Positions 45,548-55,765 are shown, counted from the first letter of the stretch. The stretch is DNA of 64,000 bases from Streptomyces sp. NBC_01197 (GCF_036010505.1 NZ_CP108569.1:5943001-6007000); one strand, 5' to 3'. A program made the numbers and translations. Notes: generated by a model from the sequence alone, not told the origin.

Positions 45548-46291
45548 GTGGCGAAACTCAACCAGATCATCGCAGTCGAAAAGGGAATCAAGTCGAAGTC
45601 CCACCAGGACCTCACCGCAGCCCAGCAGGGACTGCAGAAGCCGGTCCTGCTGTCGGGAATTTCCCGCACCTACCAGCCGAAGGATGAGGAGGGTGAGCAG
45701 CTGCCGCCCGAGTCCACGCGGGTGCAGGTGCAGGCCGAGGATGTGCTGCGGGACACTGCCGCCACCCTGACCAGGCTCTTCGATGTCACTGCCACCAAGG
45801 ACTGGGCGAACTGCTCCGCCCGCGCCGATGTGAAGGTCGACGGACGCGTGCTGCTCACCGGCGTGCCGGTCTCGTATCTGCTTTTCCTGGAGAAACAGCT
45901 CACCGACCTCCATTCCTTCGCGCGGAAGCTGCCGATTCTCGACGCATCCGAATTCTGGGTGCAGGACCCGTCGACCGACGCCTGGAAGACCGAGCCGGTG
46001 CGTACGGTCCGTACGAGGAAAGTGCCCCGCAACCACGTGAAGGCCGAGGCGACCGAGAATCATCCGGCGCAGGTCGAGGTGTATTACGAGGATGTGCCGG
46101 TCGGTTACTGGACCACGGTGAAGTTCTCCGGGGCCCTGCCCGCCCGCCGGGTCAATGAGCTGGTGGGCCGGATCGAGAAGCTGCAGCAGGCGGTGAAGTT
46201 CGCACGGGAGGACGCGAACAGCGCCGATGTCACCGACGAGCAGGTGGGGGATGCGGTATTCGGCTACCTCTTCGGGGACGGGCGGGGGTAG
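45548..46291 (+). CDS. DUF7873-family protein
   Basis: 247 residues, soluble, very even composition and high conservation in my memory of Streptomyces genomes. Start MAKLNQIIAVEKGIKSKSHQDLTAAQQGLQ; then LLSGISRTYQPKDEEGEQLPPESTRVQV, RTRKVPRNHVKAEATENHPAQVEVYYEDVPVGYWTTVKFSGALP and a helical C-terminus. No known catalytic motif. The many Lys/Arg and the RKVPRNHVK segment would suit nucleic-acid binding, but that is inference. GTG 45548 with no strong ribosome-binding site. A terminator and a permuted tRNA-like RNA follow on the same strand. Confidence 0.8.
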   Translation: MAKLNQIIAVEKGIKSKSHQDLTAAQQGLQKPVLLSGISRTYQPKDEEGEQLPPESTRVQVQAEDVLRDTAATLTRLFDVTATKDWANCSARADVKVDGRVLLTGVPVSYLLFLEKQLTDLHSFARKLPILDASEFWVQDPSTDAWKTEPVRTVRTRKVPRNHVKAEATENHPAQVEVYYEDVPVGYWTTVKFSGALPARRVNELVGRIEKLQQAVKFAREDANSADVTDEQVGDAVFGYLFGDGRG

Positions 46292-46302
46292 CGTCAAAGA
46301 CT

Positions 46303-46328
46303 CCCCGGCCGCCTCGGTGCGGCCGGGG
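46303..46328 (+). terminator. Terminator after the DUF7873 gene
   Basis: CCCCGGCCGC / GCGGCCGGGG, a perfect 10-bp hairpin with a 6-nt loop, begins 12 bases after the stop codon. Confidence 0.75.
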
Positions 46329-46430
46329 TGCGCGAGGAGCGCAAGCTGAAACTGAAGTTCGTCGTGATGCAGCGGCATGAGCCGCGTTCCATCTCAGACT
46401 CTCGCTCCAGGCTCAGCATTCGCCGCTCAT

Positions 46431-46564
46431 CGTCGGTCCGACCGGGCACGGGCTTGGTCGTCGGTTGCCGGTTCGACCCCGGCCCGCCCCTCTCCCTGGG
46501 GCGGTAGCTCAATGGCAGAGCGCGACGACGTAACAGCTGACCTGTGCCCTCAAGCGTGCCGGCG
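46431..46564 (+). ncRNA. Circularly permuted tRNA-like RNA, resembling bacterial YrlA (Y RNA)
   Basis: All parts of a tRNA body are present but in the order 3' half, then 5' half. T-arm: stem GCCGG/CCGGC, loop TTCGACC (46467-46483). Acceptor-like stem: CCGCCCC (46484-46490) pairs with GGGGCGG (46498-46504) across loop TCTCCCT. TA stands where U8-A9 would be. D-arm: GCTC-AATGGCA-GAGC (46507-46521). The anticodon arm is an open long stem: GTCGTCG (46457-46463) with CGACGAC (46523-46529), then GGGCAC/GTGCCC (46444-46449 with 46544-46549) and CGTCGG/CCGGCG at the base. GGTCCGA occurs on the 5' side, as in Ro-binding Y RNA stems. This is the YrlA plan. The ends are estimates; no Ro (TROVE) gene is in the window. 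Confidence 0.7.
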
Positions 46565-46587
46565 TGTGCAGTGGGGCGGCATCATCA

Positions 46588-46618
46588 GGGCCCGGGGGTT
46601 GGACATACCTTCGGGCCC
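46588..46618 (+). terminator. Hairpin downstream of the tRNA-like RNA
   Basis: GGGCCCG (46588-46594) pairs with CGGGCCC (46612-46618), with GGGT/ACCT pairing further in. It is a plausible end for the RNA. Confidence 0.5.
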
Positions 46619-46702
46619 GCTCCATGTCACCGCGCTTTCTCTGTGCACTCTCTGTGCTTTCTCCGCGCTGCCTCTTCTCCTTCTCCCCCGCTCTGCTTGG
46701 CG

Positions 46703-47089
46703 CTACCGCTCTTCTCCCTGCTCTTCGACGGCGAGGACCGTTCCGTACGCGCCGAAGCCCGCGATCACCAGGCCGTCCCGGAACGTCAGCACCTCATAGA
46801 CCCGCCCTCCGATCTGGTTCCGGTAGTCGATCACTAGCGAGTCCACCCCCGCCCGCACGTCCATGACGTCGAAGTGCAGATCGGGGATACGTGCGAGCCC
46901 CGTCCGCCAGTACGCCCGCAGCTCGTCCTTGCCGCGAACCGTTCCTGACGTGTCCCCGTTGAAGCGCGCGATCATCGGCGAACTGAAGGTCACGTCCTCG
47001 TGGTAGTGCGCGAGAATGCGCTCCAAGTCGTGTGAGTTCCAGTCCTCCCGCCACTCCGCGGCGAACTTCTGCGCGAATTCCAGATCCAT
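46703..47089 (-). CDS. SnoaL-like (NTF2-fold) domain protein
   Basis: 128 residues with the SnoaL/NTF2-like pattern: FAAEWREDWNSHDLERILAHYHEDVTFSSPMIARF, KDELRAYWRTGLARIPDLHFDV, YRNQIGGRVYEVLTFRDGLVIAGFGAYG. The fold serves as a small binding pocket or isomerase/cyclase; no specific role can be named. ATG 47089 sits 8 bases after a TACGGT box, so its mRNA may be leaderless. It is divergent from the kinase-like gene at 47129. Confidence 0.83.
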   Translation of the reverse strand: MDLEFAQKFAAEWREDWNSHDLERILAHYHEDVTFSSPMIARFNGDTSGTVRGKDELRAYWRTGLARIPDLHFDVMDVRAGVDSLVIDYRNQIGGRVYEVLTFRDGLVIAGFGAYGTVLAVEEQGEER

Positions 47090-47096
47090 ACGGCCG

Positions 47097-47125
47097 ACCG
47101 TAGAGGCCGGTTCGGTGATGATGAA
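47097..47125 (-). promoter_or_regulatory. Promoter candidate for the SnoaL-like gene
   Basis: On the minus strand TTCATC (47125-47120), 17 bases, TACGGT (47102-47097), then the ATG 8 bases on. Confidence 0.4.
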
Positions 47126-47128
47126 CGG

Positions 47129-47770
47129 GTGCGACTCGAAGCGATCTCCTGGGAACGGCTGACCGGCGCTCTGGCCCGGAGCGCCGACGGACTGAAGGCC
47201 GCGGACGGCGGTCCCTGGCCCAAGATCGCTGTGGACGGTGCGCCCGCCGCCCCGACCGGAGAGCTGGCGGCCGCTGTCGCCGAGGCGCTGCGAGCCCGCG
47301 GCCGCTCCGTCCATGTGGTCAGTACGCAGGGCTTCCTGCGCCCGGCCTCACTGCGATACGAGTACGGGAAGCGTGATCCCGACTCGTACTACAGCGGGTG
47401 GTTCGACACCGGCGCGCTCTGGCGCGAGGTCTTCGGCCCTCTGGAGGCGGGCGGCAGCGGACGTGTGCTGCCCGACCTCTGGGACCCGGTGACCGACCGC
47501 GCCACACGCAGTCCGTATCAGCGGCTGCCGGACGGCGCGGTGCTCATCGTGCACGGGCCGTTGCTGTTCGGGCACTGGTTTCCCTTCGACTTGAGCGTCC
47601 ATCTGCGGCTTTCGTCGGGCGCCCTCAGCCGCCGCACCGGTACGGACGAGCAGTGGACGCTGCCCGCCTTCCAGCGGTACGAGGAAGAGGTCGCCCCCGC
47701 GGAGACCGCGGACGTTGTCGTACGGGCGGACCACCCCGGCCATCTCGCCTGGAGCGGACCACCGGCCTGA
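47129..47770 (+). CDS. Uridine kinase-like protein lacking a clear P-loop
   Basis: 213 residues. Overall it resembles the uridine-kinase-like proteins of actinobacteria: KIAVDGAPAAPTGELAAAVAEALRARGRSVHVVSTQGFLRPASLRYEYGKRDPDSYYSGWFDTGALWREVFGP, and LPDGAVLIVHGPLLFGHWFPFDLSVHL. However, the P-loop position reads DGAPAAPTGELAA and lacks the GK(S/T) core, so ATP binding of the usual kind is doubtful. It may be a degenerate or repurposed kinase. GTG 47129. It ends about 100 bases before the convergent WGR gene, in a stretch with direct repeats. Confidence 0.7.
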   Translation: MRLEAISWERLTGALARSADGLKAADGGPWPKIAVDGAPAAPTGELAAAVAEALRARGRSVHVVSTQGFLRPASLRYEYGKRDPDSYYSGWFDTGALWREVFGPLEAGGSGRVLPDLWDPVTDRATRSPYQRLPDGAVLIVHGPLLFGHWFPFDLSVHLRLSSGALSRRTGTDEQWTLPAFQRYEEEVAPAETADVVVRADHPGHLAWSGPPA

Positions 47771-47800
47771 TCCGGAAAGCCTCACTGGCCACGGATTTCC

Positions 47801-47851
47801 TGGACATGAAGGCCCCTGGCTACGAAGGCCCTTGGACATGAAGGCCCCTGG
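47801..47851. repeat. 19-bp direct repeat
   Basis: TGGACATGAAGGCCCCTGG occurs at 47801-47819 and again, identical, at 47833-47851, with GAAGGCCC also in the spacer. It lies between the two convergent genes. Confidence 0.9.
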
Positions 47852-47886
47852 ACCAGCCGCTTTATCTAGACCAGCCGCTTTATCTC
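47851..47886. repeat. 18-bp tandem duplication across the stop codon of the WGR gene
   Basis: GACCAGCCGCTTTATCTA (47851-47868) is repeated 17 of 18 at 47869-47886. The second copy encodes the last residues IKRLV and the first begins with the stop, so the ending was duplicated. Confidence 0.9.
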
Positions 47887-49314
47887 GCCGCGGACCCGGT
47901 AGAAGCCGCCCGACGAGGAGTGCAGGGCATCCACCACATACCGGGCGCCCGGCTGCCGTATCCCGCGGGGGAACTGCACGTGCCAGGTCGGCTCATAGCC
48001 GTCCGACAGCACCTGAACCCGCAACCTGCCCCCGACCTGGACGCACTCCAGGACGATCCCGGCGCCCGGGGCGGGAAGCGCGCTCACCGTGGCCACGTCC
48101 GCCGTCGGCGTGTAGGTGGGCAGCGCGGCGGCCTGCTTGATATCCACGGCGACCGGCAGGCTTCCGCCCTGCGCCGCGGTGATCGCCGCCTGGCTCGCGT
48201 CGATGCAGGCCAGCGAGCCGTCGGTGGTGACGACATAGAGCTTCTCGTCGTGGTACTGCATGGAGAGCGCCGAACCGCCGCCCGTTCCCAGCTTCCACAG
48301 CCGGGCGCCGTCCGAGGCGAAGCAGTAGACGGAGGAGGCCAGGTCGCCTGCGAAGACGTACTCACCGTCGGCGGAAGTCGCACACGAGTACACGGCTGCG
48401 TCGCACTGGTATCGCGCTTCGCTACGGCCGGTCGCCTTGGAGAGCCGCTCGACCACCTGACGGCCGGTGCCCGCGTACACCGACGTCTCCTCCTGCCAGC
48501 CGAAGAGCACGCCCCCGAAGGTGTCCGTGTGCCACAACTCGCCGCTGCCGTCCGCCGCGTACGCCGTCACGCCGCGAGTGTGTCCGTGGTAGACCGCGTG
48601 GTCGTCGGCCCGCACCATCCAGGCGTTGTTGCCCTTGGAGCGGCGCGACCACTGGAACTCGTCCTCGTGGTCGATGACGGTGAGACCGCCGTTGCGGTCC
48701 GACACGTTCAGCACGCCCTCGTGGATGTCCAGCCAGAAGATGTCCACGTCCTCCGCGATCTCGTAGGCGGCGAACGGCACCTTCGACGACAGGTCGTACA
48801 CCTTGCCGTCGTCGCAGCCCGCGTAGATCCAGAAGTCGTCGGCGACCAGGCACTTGACCCCGTCGGGCAGCGAGAAGCGCGCCAGCACCTCGCCGTCGTG
48901 GCCCAGCGTGTACACATCACCGCGCTGATTGCCCACCCAGCAGTGGTCCTCATCGATATGGATTCCGAACGCCGAAGTGCCGGTACGGAAGCGCCAGAGC
49001 ACGGGCGCAGTGGCCCGGGCCGTCGAGGGGGCGGAGGTGACCTGACGGCGGGTCACCGCCCGGGCCGCCCGCTGCCCCCGCACCGCTGGCGCGTACCCCT
49101 TGCGGACCTTCTCGCCCACCTTCTTCGCCGCGGCGGCCTGTGCCTTGGCCGCGTTAGGGAAGGTCGAGAACTGGCGCTGGCCGTCCGCGCCGATCCGGCC
49201 GTACCGAACGGCCACCGTCGTGCCGCTCACGGTCACTTCGTAGAACTTGTGCGCTCCGGCGCCCTCCTGGGACAGCTCCAGATACGTCGTCTTTCCCGAC
49301 CCGCCAGCGGCCAC
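47866..49314 (-). CDS. WGR-domain protein with beta-propeller (WD40/PQQ-like)
   Basis: 482 residues from GTG 49314 (GGAGG ten bases upstream; a GTG at 49323 is the alternative). The N-terminus is a WGR-like domain (about 8-75: YLELSQEGAGAHKFYEVTVSGTTVAVRYGRIG...QRQFSTF), a fold known from PARP-type DNA-damage proteins. A basic Ala/Arg linker follows, then a propeller of about seven blades (AFGIHIDEDHCWVGNQRGDVYTLGHDGEVLARF, KCLVADDFWIYAGCDDGKVYDL, VYCFASDGARLWKLGTGGGSALSMQYHDEKLYVVTTDG). No signal peptide. Role unknown, probably binding or scaffolding. Confidence 0.87.
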   Translation of the reverse strand: MAAGGSGKTTYLELSQEGAGAHKFYEVTVSGTTVAVRYGRIGADGQRQFSTFPNAAKAQAAAAKKVGEKVRKGYAPAVRGQRAARAVTRRQVTSAPSTARATAPVLWRFRTGTSAFGIHIDEDHCWVGNQRGDVYTLGHDGEVLARFSLPDGVKCLVADDFWIYAGCDDGKVYDLSSKVPFAAYEIAEDVDIFWLDIHEGVLNVSDRNGGLTVIDHEDEFQWSRRSKGNNAWMVRADDHAVYHGHTRGVTAYAADGSGELWHTDTFGGVLFGWQEETSVYAGTGRQVVERLSKATGRSEARYQCDAAVYSCATSADGEYVFAGDLASSVYCFASDGARLWKLGTGGGSALSMQYHDEKLYVVTTDGSLACIDASQAAITAAQGGSLPVAVDIKQAAALPTYTPTADVATVSALPAPGAGIVLECVQVGGRLRVQVLSDGYEPTWHVQFPRGIRQPGARYVVDALHSSSGGFYRVRGEIKRLV

Positions 49315-49485
49315 AGCACACACCCCTCCCCCAAGGACCGGCCCCTCCGGCCGGTCCAACTGACTCCAAGCTAGAGGCCACCACTGACATCGGCTTCGCG
49401 CGGACCGGGGCGGCACGGAGACCGGCCGGCACGATCTGTGGACACCGGATTCTTCCAGCCCGCCTGGTCGCTAAGGTTGCCCGCC

Positions 49486-49848
49486 ATGACGACAAGTGAT
49501 CAGACAGCTCCCTCCTTCGCCGTGCACATACCGGATGCCGAGCTGGAGCCCGAACCGCTCGACCCCGCGCAGATCGTGTCCGGAGACCCCGTCGTCACCG
49601 GCAAGGTCCTGTGGGAGTCCGCGGACGGCACGCAGCTGCGCGGTATCTGGCAGATCACCCCCGGAGTGGTGACCGACACCGAGGCCAACGAACTGTTCGT
49701 GGTCGTCAACGGGCGGGCGACGGTCGCGGTCGCGGGCGGCGAGACGCTGCGTATCGGCCCCGGTGACGCATGTGTGCTGCGGGAGGGCGACCGTACGACC
49801 TGGACCGTGCACGAGACGCTGCGCAAGGCGTACCACATCAGCCTCTGA
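49486..49848 (+). CDS. Small cupin-fold protein
   Basis: 120 residues, one cupin domain of the cupin_3/DUF861 type: GDPVVTGKVLWESADGTQLRGIWQITPGVVTDTEANELFVVVNGRATVAVAGGETLRIGPGDACVLREGDRTTWTVHETLRKAYHI. The metal positions of a classical cupin (HxH...E) are only partly kept: Glu in EANELF and His in TVHE. Metal use is therefore uncertain. ATG 49486 follows TAAGGT by eight bases, so the mRNA may be leaderless. Substrate unknown. Confidence 0.82.
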   Translation: MTTSDQTAPSFAVHIPDAELEPEPLDPAQIVSGDPVVTGKVLWESADGTQLRGIWQITPGVVTDTEANELFVVVNGRATVAVAGGETLRIGPGDACVLREGDRTTWTVHETLRKAYHISL

Positions 49849-50007
49849 GCCCCCTGAAGCCTCCGGCCACGGCTCGCCGTCCCCGCCCCGGTCGCCCGTG
49901 CGGCCCCTGGGCGCTCAGGGCGAGGGGCCGGGCCACCAGAGGCGGCCGACGAGCAACACTCAGAACAGGATCACTCAGAACAAACGGAACACTCACAACG
50001 AGGAACC

Positions 50008-50577
50008 TCAGAACAGGGGCTGCGGCAGCACGCCCTCCAGAGCCAGGAGCTGTCGCTTCGTCTCCGTGCCGCCGCCGAATCCGCCCAGACCGCCGTCGCT
50101 CTCCACCACCCGGTGACAGGGCACGACGACGGGCAGAGGGTTCGACGCCATCGCGACGCCCACTGCCTGCGCGGCCCCGGGCCGGCCCACCCGGCGGGCG
50201 AGATCGCCGTACCCCACGACCGACCCGTACGGCACCCCGTCCGCCAGTTCGCGCAGCACCCGGCGGTTGAACCCGGCGGTCAGCGTCCAGTCCAGTGGCA
50301 GCGTGAAGATGCGCAGGTCACCGTCGAAGTAGGCAGCCAGCTGGCGCACGGGCTCGGCCAGCCGGGCCGATTCCGGCGCCTCGACCGGCGCGGCGGCGAA
50401 CCGTGCGGTGAGCTGCTCCAGCGCCCTGCGGCGTACCGCGGGAACGGCATGGAACACGACGCTCACCAGCCCTTTGCCGCTCGCGGCCAGCAGCAGCGGA
50501 CCGATGCCACTGCCGACCGTGGTCCACTCGATCCCGGCCGCGCCCCCGGCCCCGACGACCTGCTTTCCGCTGTCCAC
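50008..50577 (-). CDS. ogt: Methylated-DNA-protein cysteine methyltransferase
   Basis: Direct-reversal repair of O6-alkylguanine: transfers the alkyl group to its own Cys. 189 residues with active-site PCHRV (Cys154), the preceding [38 protein letters not shown] and the following [21 protein letters not shown] 50577. It is divergent from uvrB with an 84-base gap that holds the uvrB damage promoter. It is unclear whether ogt is also induced; I see no matching motif on its own strand. Confidence 0.93.
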   Translation of the reverse strand: MDSGKQVVGAGGAAGIEWTTVGSGIGPLLLAASGKGLVSVVFHAVPAVRRRALEQLTARFAAAPVEAPESARLAEPVRQLAAYFDGDLRIFTLPLDWTLTAGFNRRVLRELADGVPYGSVVGYGDLARRVGRPGAAQAVGVAMASNPLPVVVPCHRVVESDGGLGGFGGGTETKRQLLALEGVLPQPLF

Positions 50578-50632
50578 GCCCCCACCGTACGGCGGCCCAC
50601 CGACAGCGCGGCCGGACGGCGGACGGACCCGG

Positions 50633-50655
50633 TTGTCAGTGGGTGGTCGTACGGT
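50633..50655 (+). promoter_or_regulatory. RecA-independent DNA-damage promoter of uvrB (PafBC type)
   Basis: TTGTCAGTG (50633-50641), eight bases, TACGGT (50650-50655): a full match to TTGTCRGTG-N8-TAnnnT. Transcription should start at or just before the ATG at 50662, giving a leaderless mRNA. Confidence 0.85.
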
Positions 50656-50661
50656 GGTTGC

Positions 50662-52794
<2,133 letters not shown>

Positions 52795-52825
52795 CCTCGT
52801 TGCCGCAGGAGTGGCTGGTTGCCAG

Positions 52826-52863
52826 AACGGCTGTTACGAGAACGACTGTTGCAAGAACGACAC
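52826..52863. repeat. Imperfect 15-bp tandem repeat in the uvrB-terD gap
   Basis: AACGGCTGTTACGAG, AACGACTGTTGCAAG, then a partial AACGAC: two and a half units differing at three positions. No function is evident. Confidence 0.6.
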
Positions 52864-52948
52864 AAAAACGGCCCGGCCCTCCTGCGGTGTCCGCGCGACT
52901 GCGTAGGGTGCGGGGAAAACGTGGGGAAACAGGAAGAAGGGACAGCGC

Positions 52949-53551
52949 GTGACGGCCAATTTTGCCAAGGGCCCTGGCGTCAATCTGACCAAGGGGCAGG
53001 CCATCAGCCTGCAGAAGAACGACGGGGGCACCCTGACTGCGGTGCGGATGGGACTCGGCTGGCAGGCGGCGCCGCGCCGTGGGCTGTTCGGTTCCCGCAC
53101 CCGGGAGATCGACCTCGACGCATCGGCGGTGCTGTTCGCCGACAAGCAGCCCGTGGACGTGGTGTTCTTCCGCCACCTCGTCAGCGACGACGGCTCCGTG
53201 AAGCACACCGGTGACAACCTGGTCGGCGGCGCGGGCCAGGGTGGCGACGACGAGGCGATCCTCGTCGACCTCGCCCGGGTTCCCGTCCACATCGACCAGA
53301 TCGTTTTCACGGTGAACTCGTTCACCGGGCAGACGTTCCAGGAAGTGCAGAACGCCTTCTGCCGCATCGTCGACGAGACCAACGGTGAAGAGCTCGCCCG
53401 CTACACGCTCGACGGCGGCGGCCAGTTCACGGCCCAGATCATGGCGAAGGTGCACCGCTCGGGCGGTGGCTGGCAGATGACGGCCATCGGCAACCCTGCC
53501 AACGGCCGCACGTTCCAGGACCTGATGCCGGCGATCCTGCCCCACCTGTAG
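52949..53551 (+). CDS. terD: TerD-family calcium-binding stress protein
   Basis: 200 residues, the normal TerD length plus a short C-terminus. TerD proteins bind calcium and belong to a widespread tellurite/chemical-stress system. GPGVNLTKGQAISLQ, MGLGWQ, IDLDASAVLF and the acidic Ca2+ loop SDDGSVKHTGDNLVGGAGQGGDDEAI are all present, followed by HIDQIVFTVNSFTGQTFQEVQNAFCRIVDE. GTG 52949 with AAGAAGG upstream. A TAGGGT -10 (52904-52909) is preceded at N8 by GTGTCCGCG, a weak echo of the damage motif. The second TerD-domain gene follows. Confidence 0.92.
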   Translation: MTANFAKGPGVNLTKGQAISLQKNDGGTLTAVRMGLGWQAAPRRGLFGSRTREIDLDASAVLFADKQPVDVVFFRHLVSDDGSVKHTGDNLVGGAGQGGDDEAILVDLARVPVHIDQIVFTVNSFTGQTFQEVQNAFCRIVDETNGEELARYTLDGGGQFTAQIMAKVHRSGGGWQMTAIGNPANGRTFQDLMPAILPHL

Positions 53552-53712
53552 TCACCACAACTCGGCTGGTCACCACCACACGGCGCTCTCGAAGAGTGCG
53601 CGAAAGAGTGCGCGAGCAGTTCCCGGCGGCACGAGGCTGCCGGGAACTGGCTGTTCTGGCGGCGGAACCGCCAACTGACGACCAAGTGCAACGCGACGAG
53701 GGGGCACGCCCG

Positions 53713-55650
53713 ATGACGGCCGAGCTGGTTCGGGGGCAGAACCATCCCCTGCCCGTGGCCCGACTGGAAATCCGGGTGACGGCCGGGAAGCCGGTCCTGG
53801 CCGGTGCGACGCTCAGCGACGAGCAGGGCCGGGTCCGCGGCGCGGAGTGGGTGGCCCATCCCGGATCCCCGCAGCTGCCCGGCATCGAAGTGGCCCGGCA
53901 GACGGCGGCGGACCACCGGCTCGCGGTGGACCTGGAGGCACTGCCGGAGGCCGTGCACCGGGTGAACGTCCTGCTGGCTCTGCCCACCGGCACCGGCGGG
54001 CCCAGCTCGTTCGCCTCCGCCGCCGCACCCTTCGTGGCTGTCACCGGACCGGCCGGTGCGGAGGTCGTCAGGTACACGATCACCGGGCTGGGCGCCGAGT
54101 CGGCAGTTGTCGCCCTGGAGATCTATCGAAGGCAGGGGGCCTGGAAGGTCCGTGCCGTCGGCCAGGGGTACGCGGGCGGCCTCGCCGACCTGCTCGGGGA
54201 CCAGGGGCTGAAGGGCGCCCGGGGCCTCGCGGACGAGATCCAGGCCGCAGCCGTCGGCGACGCGGCCCGCTCAGTGGCGCCGGCCCCGCCGCGTACCGCA
54301 CCGGGCGACCGGGCACGTCCCGGCCCGGGCGCCGGCGGCCCGCGCGACGACCGGGCCGCAGCCTCCGTGCCGGCGGCTTCGCGGCCCGTGCCGGACGAGG
54401 GGTCGGGCGGCCCCGGAGCCGGCGGGCACCCGCGGGGTGCCCCGGTCGACTACACGCATCCGCGCCGGCAACACACCACGCCACCGACGCCGCCGCCCCC
54501 GGCTGTGCCCGGCCCCCGGCCCGGCGAGCAGCGCCGGCCCGTCGCGGGCGACGCCACCGGCTGGTCCATGGAGGAGCGCCTGTACAACCAGGTCTGGGGC
54601 ATGTTCGAGGATCTGGCCCGCGCGGCAGCCGCGTACCGCGGTGCTGTCGATTTCGCCGACTCGCGTCTGGAACGCGAGATCGACGGGGCGCTCTCCGACC
54701 CGCGCATCCGTACCGGTCCCGCGGGCACCGAAGCCCGGCGGCGGGCGCAGCAGAAGCGGGACGGGCTGGCAGCTCAGGCACGAGAGGTGCTCGACCGGGA
54801 TCTCGGCCGGCTCATCGCCGAGTCCGAGGTGGTCGAGCCTGCGCTGGCCCCGGCCTTCGCCCGCTGGGATCACCCGGTCTGGCACGGGTACCGCGTCCCG
54901 GCGGAGCCCCCGCTGGCGCTCCGCGTCGGTGATCTGCACCTACCGGTCCGTCCTGAGCTGCGCATCCCGATGCTGGTGCGGCTGCCGCTCGAACGTGGCT
55001 TCTGGGTCGACAGCGGCCGTACCGGATCCGGGGCGGAACTGGATTCCGCCGCGCTGCGCACCCGCGCCATGGACACCGCCGTCGCCCACGCGGCCCGCCT
55101 GCTCGCCGTCCACCCGGCGGGGGAGTTCACCGTGCAGGTGATCGATCCGGCGGGCTCGGGTGCCGGACCACTGGCTCCGTTGACTGCCTCCGGAGTGCTC
55201 GACGCGCCACCGGCGACCGGCGCGCGGGGGGTGGCTGCCGTACTGGCTCGGCTGGTGCAGCGGGTGGATCTGGTGCAGATGGCGGTGCGCGGAGGTGCGG
55301 CCGACTCCCTCCCGCCGGATTTGGACACGGCGGAGCAGCTGCTGATCGTCAATGACTTTCCGCACGGTTTCGACGACCGCGCTCTCACACACCTGCGCTA
55401 CCTGGCCGACGAGGGGCCCGCCGTCGGTGTCCATCTGCTGATGGTCGCCGACCGGGAGGACGCGCGGGAGTTCGGTCCGGTGCTCGACCCGCTGTGGCGT
55501 TCGCTGCTGCGCATCACGCCGGTCCCGGACGGCCACCTCGCCGACCCCTGGGTCGGGCATGCCTGGACGTACGAGCCGTCGCTGCCGCCACCGGGCAGTG
55601 AGGTGCTGCGGAACGTGCTGACCCAGGTCGCCGCGGCCCGCCGGACCTGA
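53713..55650 (+). CDS. TerD-domain protein with FtsK-like C-terminal region
   Basis: 645 residues. The N-terminal 180 are a diverged TerD-type domain (VRGQNHPLPVARLEIRVTAGKPVLAGATLSDEQGRVRG..., VVALEIYRRQGAWKVRAVGQGYAGGLADLL). A long Pro/Ala/Gly/Arg linker follows (about 190-280), then a helical part and a region like the substrate-facing part of FtsK/SpoIIIE ATPases (FDDRALTHLRYLADEGPAVGVHLLMVADRED). No Walker A is visible, so it is probably not an active ATPase. The acidic Ca2+ loop of true TerD is poorly kept. ATG 53713 with GAGGGGG upstream; cotranscription with terD is likely. Confidence 0.8.
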   Translation: MTAELVRGQNHPLPVARLEIRVTAGKPVLAGATLSDEQGRVRGAEWVAHPGSPQLPGIEVARQTAADHRLAVDLEALPEAVHRVNVLLALPTGTGGPSSFASAAAPFVAVTGPAGAEVVRYTITGLGAESAVVALEIYRRQGAWKVRAVGQGYAGGLADLLGDQGLKGARGLADEIQAAAVGDAARSVAPAPPRTAPGDRARPGPGAGGPRDDRAAASVPAASRPVPDEGSGGPGAGGHPRGAPVDYTHPRRQHTTPPTPPPPAVPGPRPGEQRRPVAGDATGWSMEERLYNQVWGMFEDLARAAAAYRGAVDFADSRLEREIDGALSDPRIRTGPAGTEARRRAQQKRDGLAAQAREVLDRDLGRLIAESEVVEPALAPAFARWDHPVWHGYRVPAEPPLALRVGDLHLPVRPELRIPMLVRLPLERGFWVDSGRTGSGAELDSAALRTRAMDTAVAHAARLLAVHPAGEFTVQVIDPAGSGAGPLAPLTASGVLDAPPATGARGVAAVLARLVQRVDLVQMAVRGGAADSLPPDLDTAEQLLIVNDFPHGFDDRALTHLRYLADEGPAVGVHLLMVADREDAREFGPVLDPLWRSLLRITPVPDGHLADPWVGHAWTYEPSLPPPGSEVLRNVLTQVAAARRT

Positions 55651-55765
55651 CTCCGCCTGCTGCCGTAGTCCCGCCGGCCCTCCCGGTCCTTCGGACGACC
55701 GCCGATGTCTTCGCACTTCCCCTGCACTCCCGGGCTGCCGTTTTGAACTATTCTTTACTAATCTC

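Noticed and set aside
46431..46564. Ordinary tRNA gene
   Set aside because: The halves are in reverse order, so no standard cloverleaf forms from 5' to 3'; the permuted model pairs every stem.
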